This document shows, piece by piece, positions 63,932-64,000 of a DNA stretch of 64,000 nt. Below the pieces are notes generated by a model that saw only the letters and a program-made list of their open reading frames with translations, ran no database searches and was not told the DNA's origin. Every line of letters starts with the position of its first letter. The first letter of the stretch is position 1. This DNA is from Prolixibacteraceae bacterium (GTDB taxonomy: Bacteria; Bacteroidota; Bacteroidia; Bacteroidales; Prolixibacteraceae), in assembly GCA_019720755.1 (NCBI GenBank), contig CP081303.1, positions 3,331,501-3,395,500 of the forward strand, read 5' to 3'. Both the position numbers and the translations under genes were made by a program.

Positions 63932-64000
63932 ATGAATGCTTATCGTTCTCTCATAGTTTTCTACTTTTTGTTGTGTGTACTACCTGTTTTTGCTTCGCAT
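63932..64000 (+). CDS. Exported protein, 5' end only
   Basis: Twenty-three codons run off the right edge. They read MNAYRSLIVFYFLLCVLPVFASH, here a positively charged start, a hydrophobic core and a likely cleavage after FAS, i.e. a signal peptide. Nothing can be said about function. Confidence 0.6.
   Translation, partial: MNAYRSLIVFYFLLCVLPVFASH

Overview
The window is AT-rich chromosomal DNA from a member of the Bacteroidota, most likely class Bacteroidia (Marinilabiliales/Prolixibacteraceae-like; the family is a guess). The evidence is several -7 boxes of the form TAnnTTTG, a type IX secretion (T9SS) cargo with a C-terminal sorting domain, a PorE-like four-domain lipoprotein, TonB receptors with carboxypeptidase-regulatory-like plugs, the futalosine menaquinone gene mqnE, and gene orders typical of the phylum (coaX-OMP-TPR-lptC-CNNM; tgt-lptG; rsfS-ftsH-cdsA-psd-pssA; parA-parB-DUF5683-lytic transglycosylase).

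Layout. 0-7.2 kb: leftward operon nadB-nadC-coaX-OMP-TPR-lptC-CNNM (NAD and CoA synthesis plus envelope biogenesis). 8.0-13.8 kb: rightward tripartite RND efflux operon. 13.9-16.2 kb: leftward two-component system resembling Bacteroides RprXY. 16.2-17.7 kb: a non-coding tandem array of nine ~142-bp structured units closed by an intrinsic terminator; this is the most unusual item here. 18.0-19.6 kb: T9SS cargo. 20-22.2 kb: lptG and tgt. 22.5-31.7 kb: housekeeping genes (glycosyltransferase, ECF sigma factor, rsmG, rpmH, mqnE, PASTA protein, rluD-type synthase, ddl, dnaB, TrmH-family methyltransferase). 31.8-33.9 kb: exported MsrB-MsrA fusion and a glycosyltransferase.

34-39 kb is a rearranged accessory patch. 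A complete IS66-family element has cut a BspA-like leucine-rich-repeat gene on its left and abuts the C-terminal stump of an ISL3-type transposase on its right, with no matching target duplication. Beyond it lie a HExxH lipoprotein and a decayed gene that may be a clostripain remnant. 39-41.6 kb holds a TonB receptor behind a clear TPP riboswitch, so it is probably a thiamine-related outer-membrane transporter. 42-45 kb: DUF6266 protein and PorE-like lipoprotein. 45.2-64 kb: conserved core genes (pyrE, birA, rsfS, ftsH, phospholipid synthesis genes, priA, parAB, a LysM lytic transglycosylase, arginine deiminase) and the first 23 codons of an exported protein at the right edge.

Regulatory themes. 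(1) GTTAA direct repeats with helical-turn spacing lie between the histidine-kinase gene and the array, and similar motifs overlap the RND promoter, so the two-component system could control itself, the array and the pump. (2) Two intergenic copies of an 11-bp-periodic GGGTAAC element that ends in a long hairpin form a dispersed repeat family. (3) Strong hairpin terminators separate most convergent genes. No tRNA, rRNA or CRISPR array was seen.
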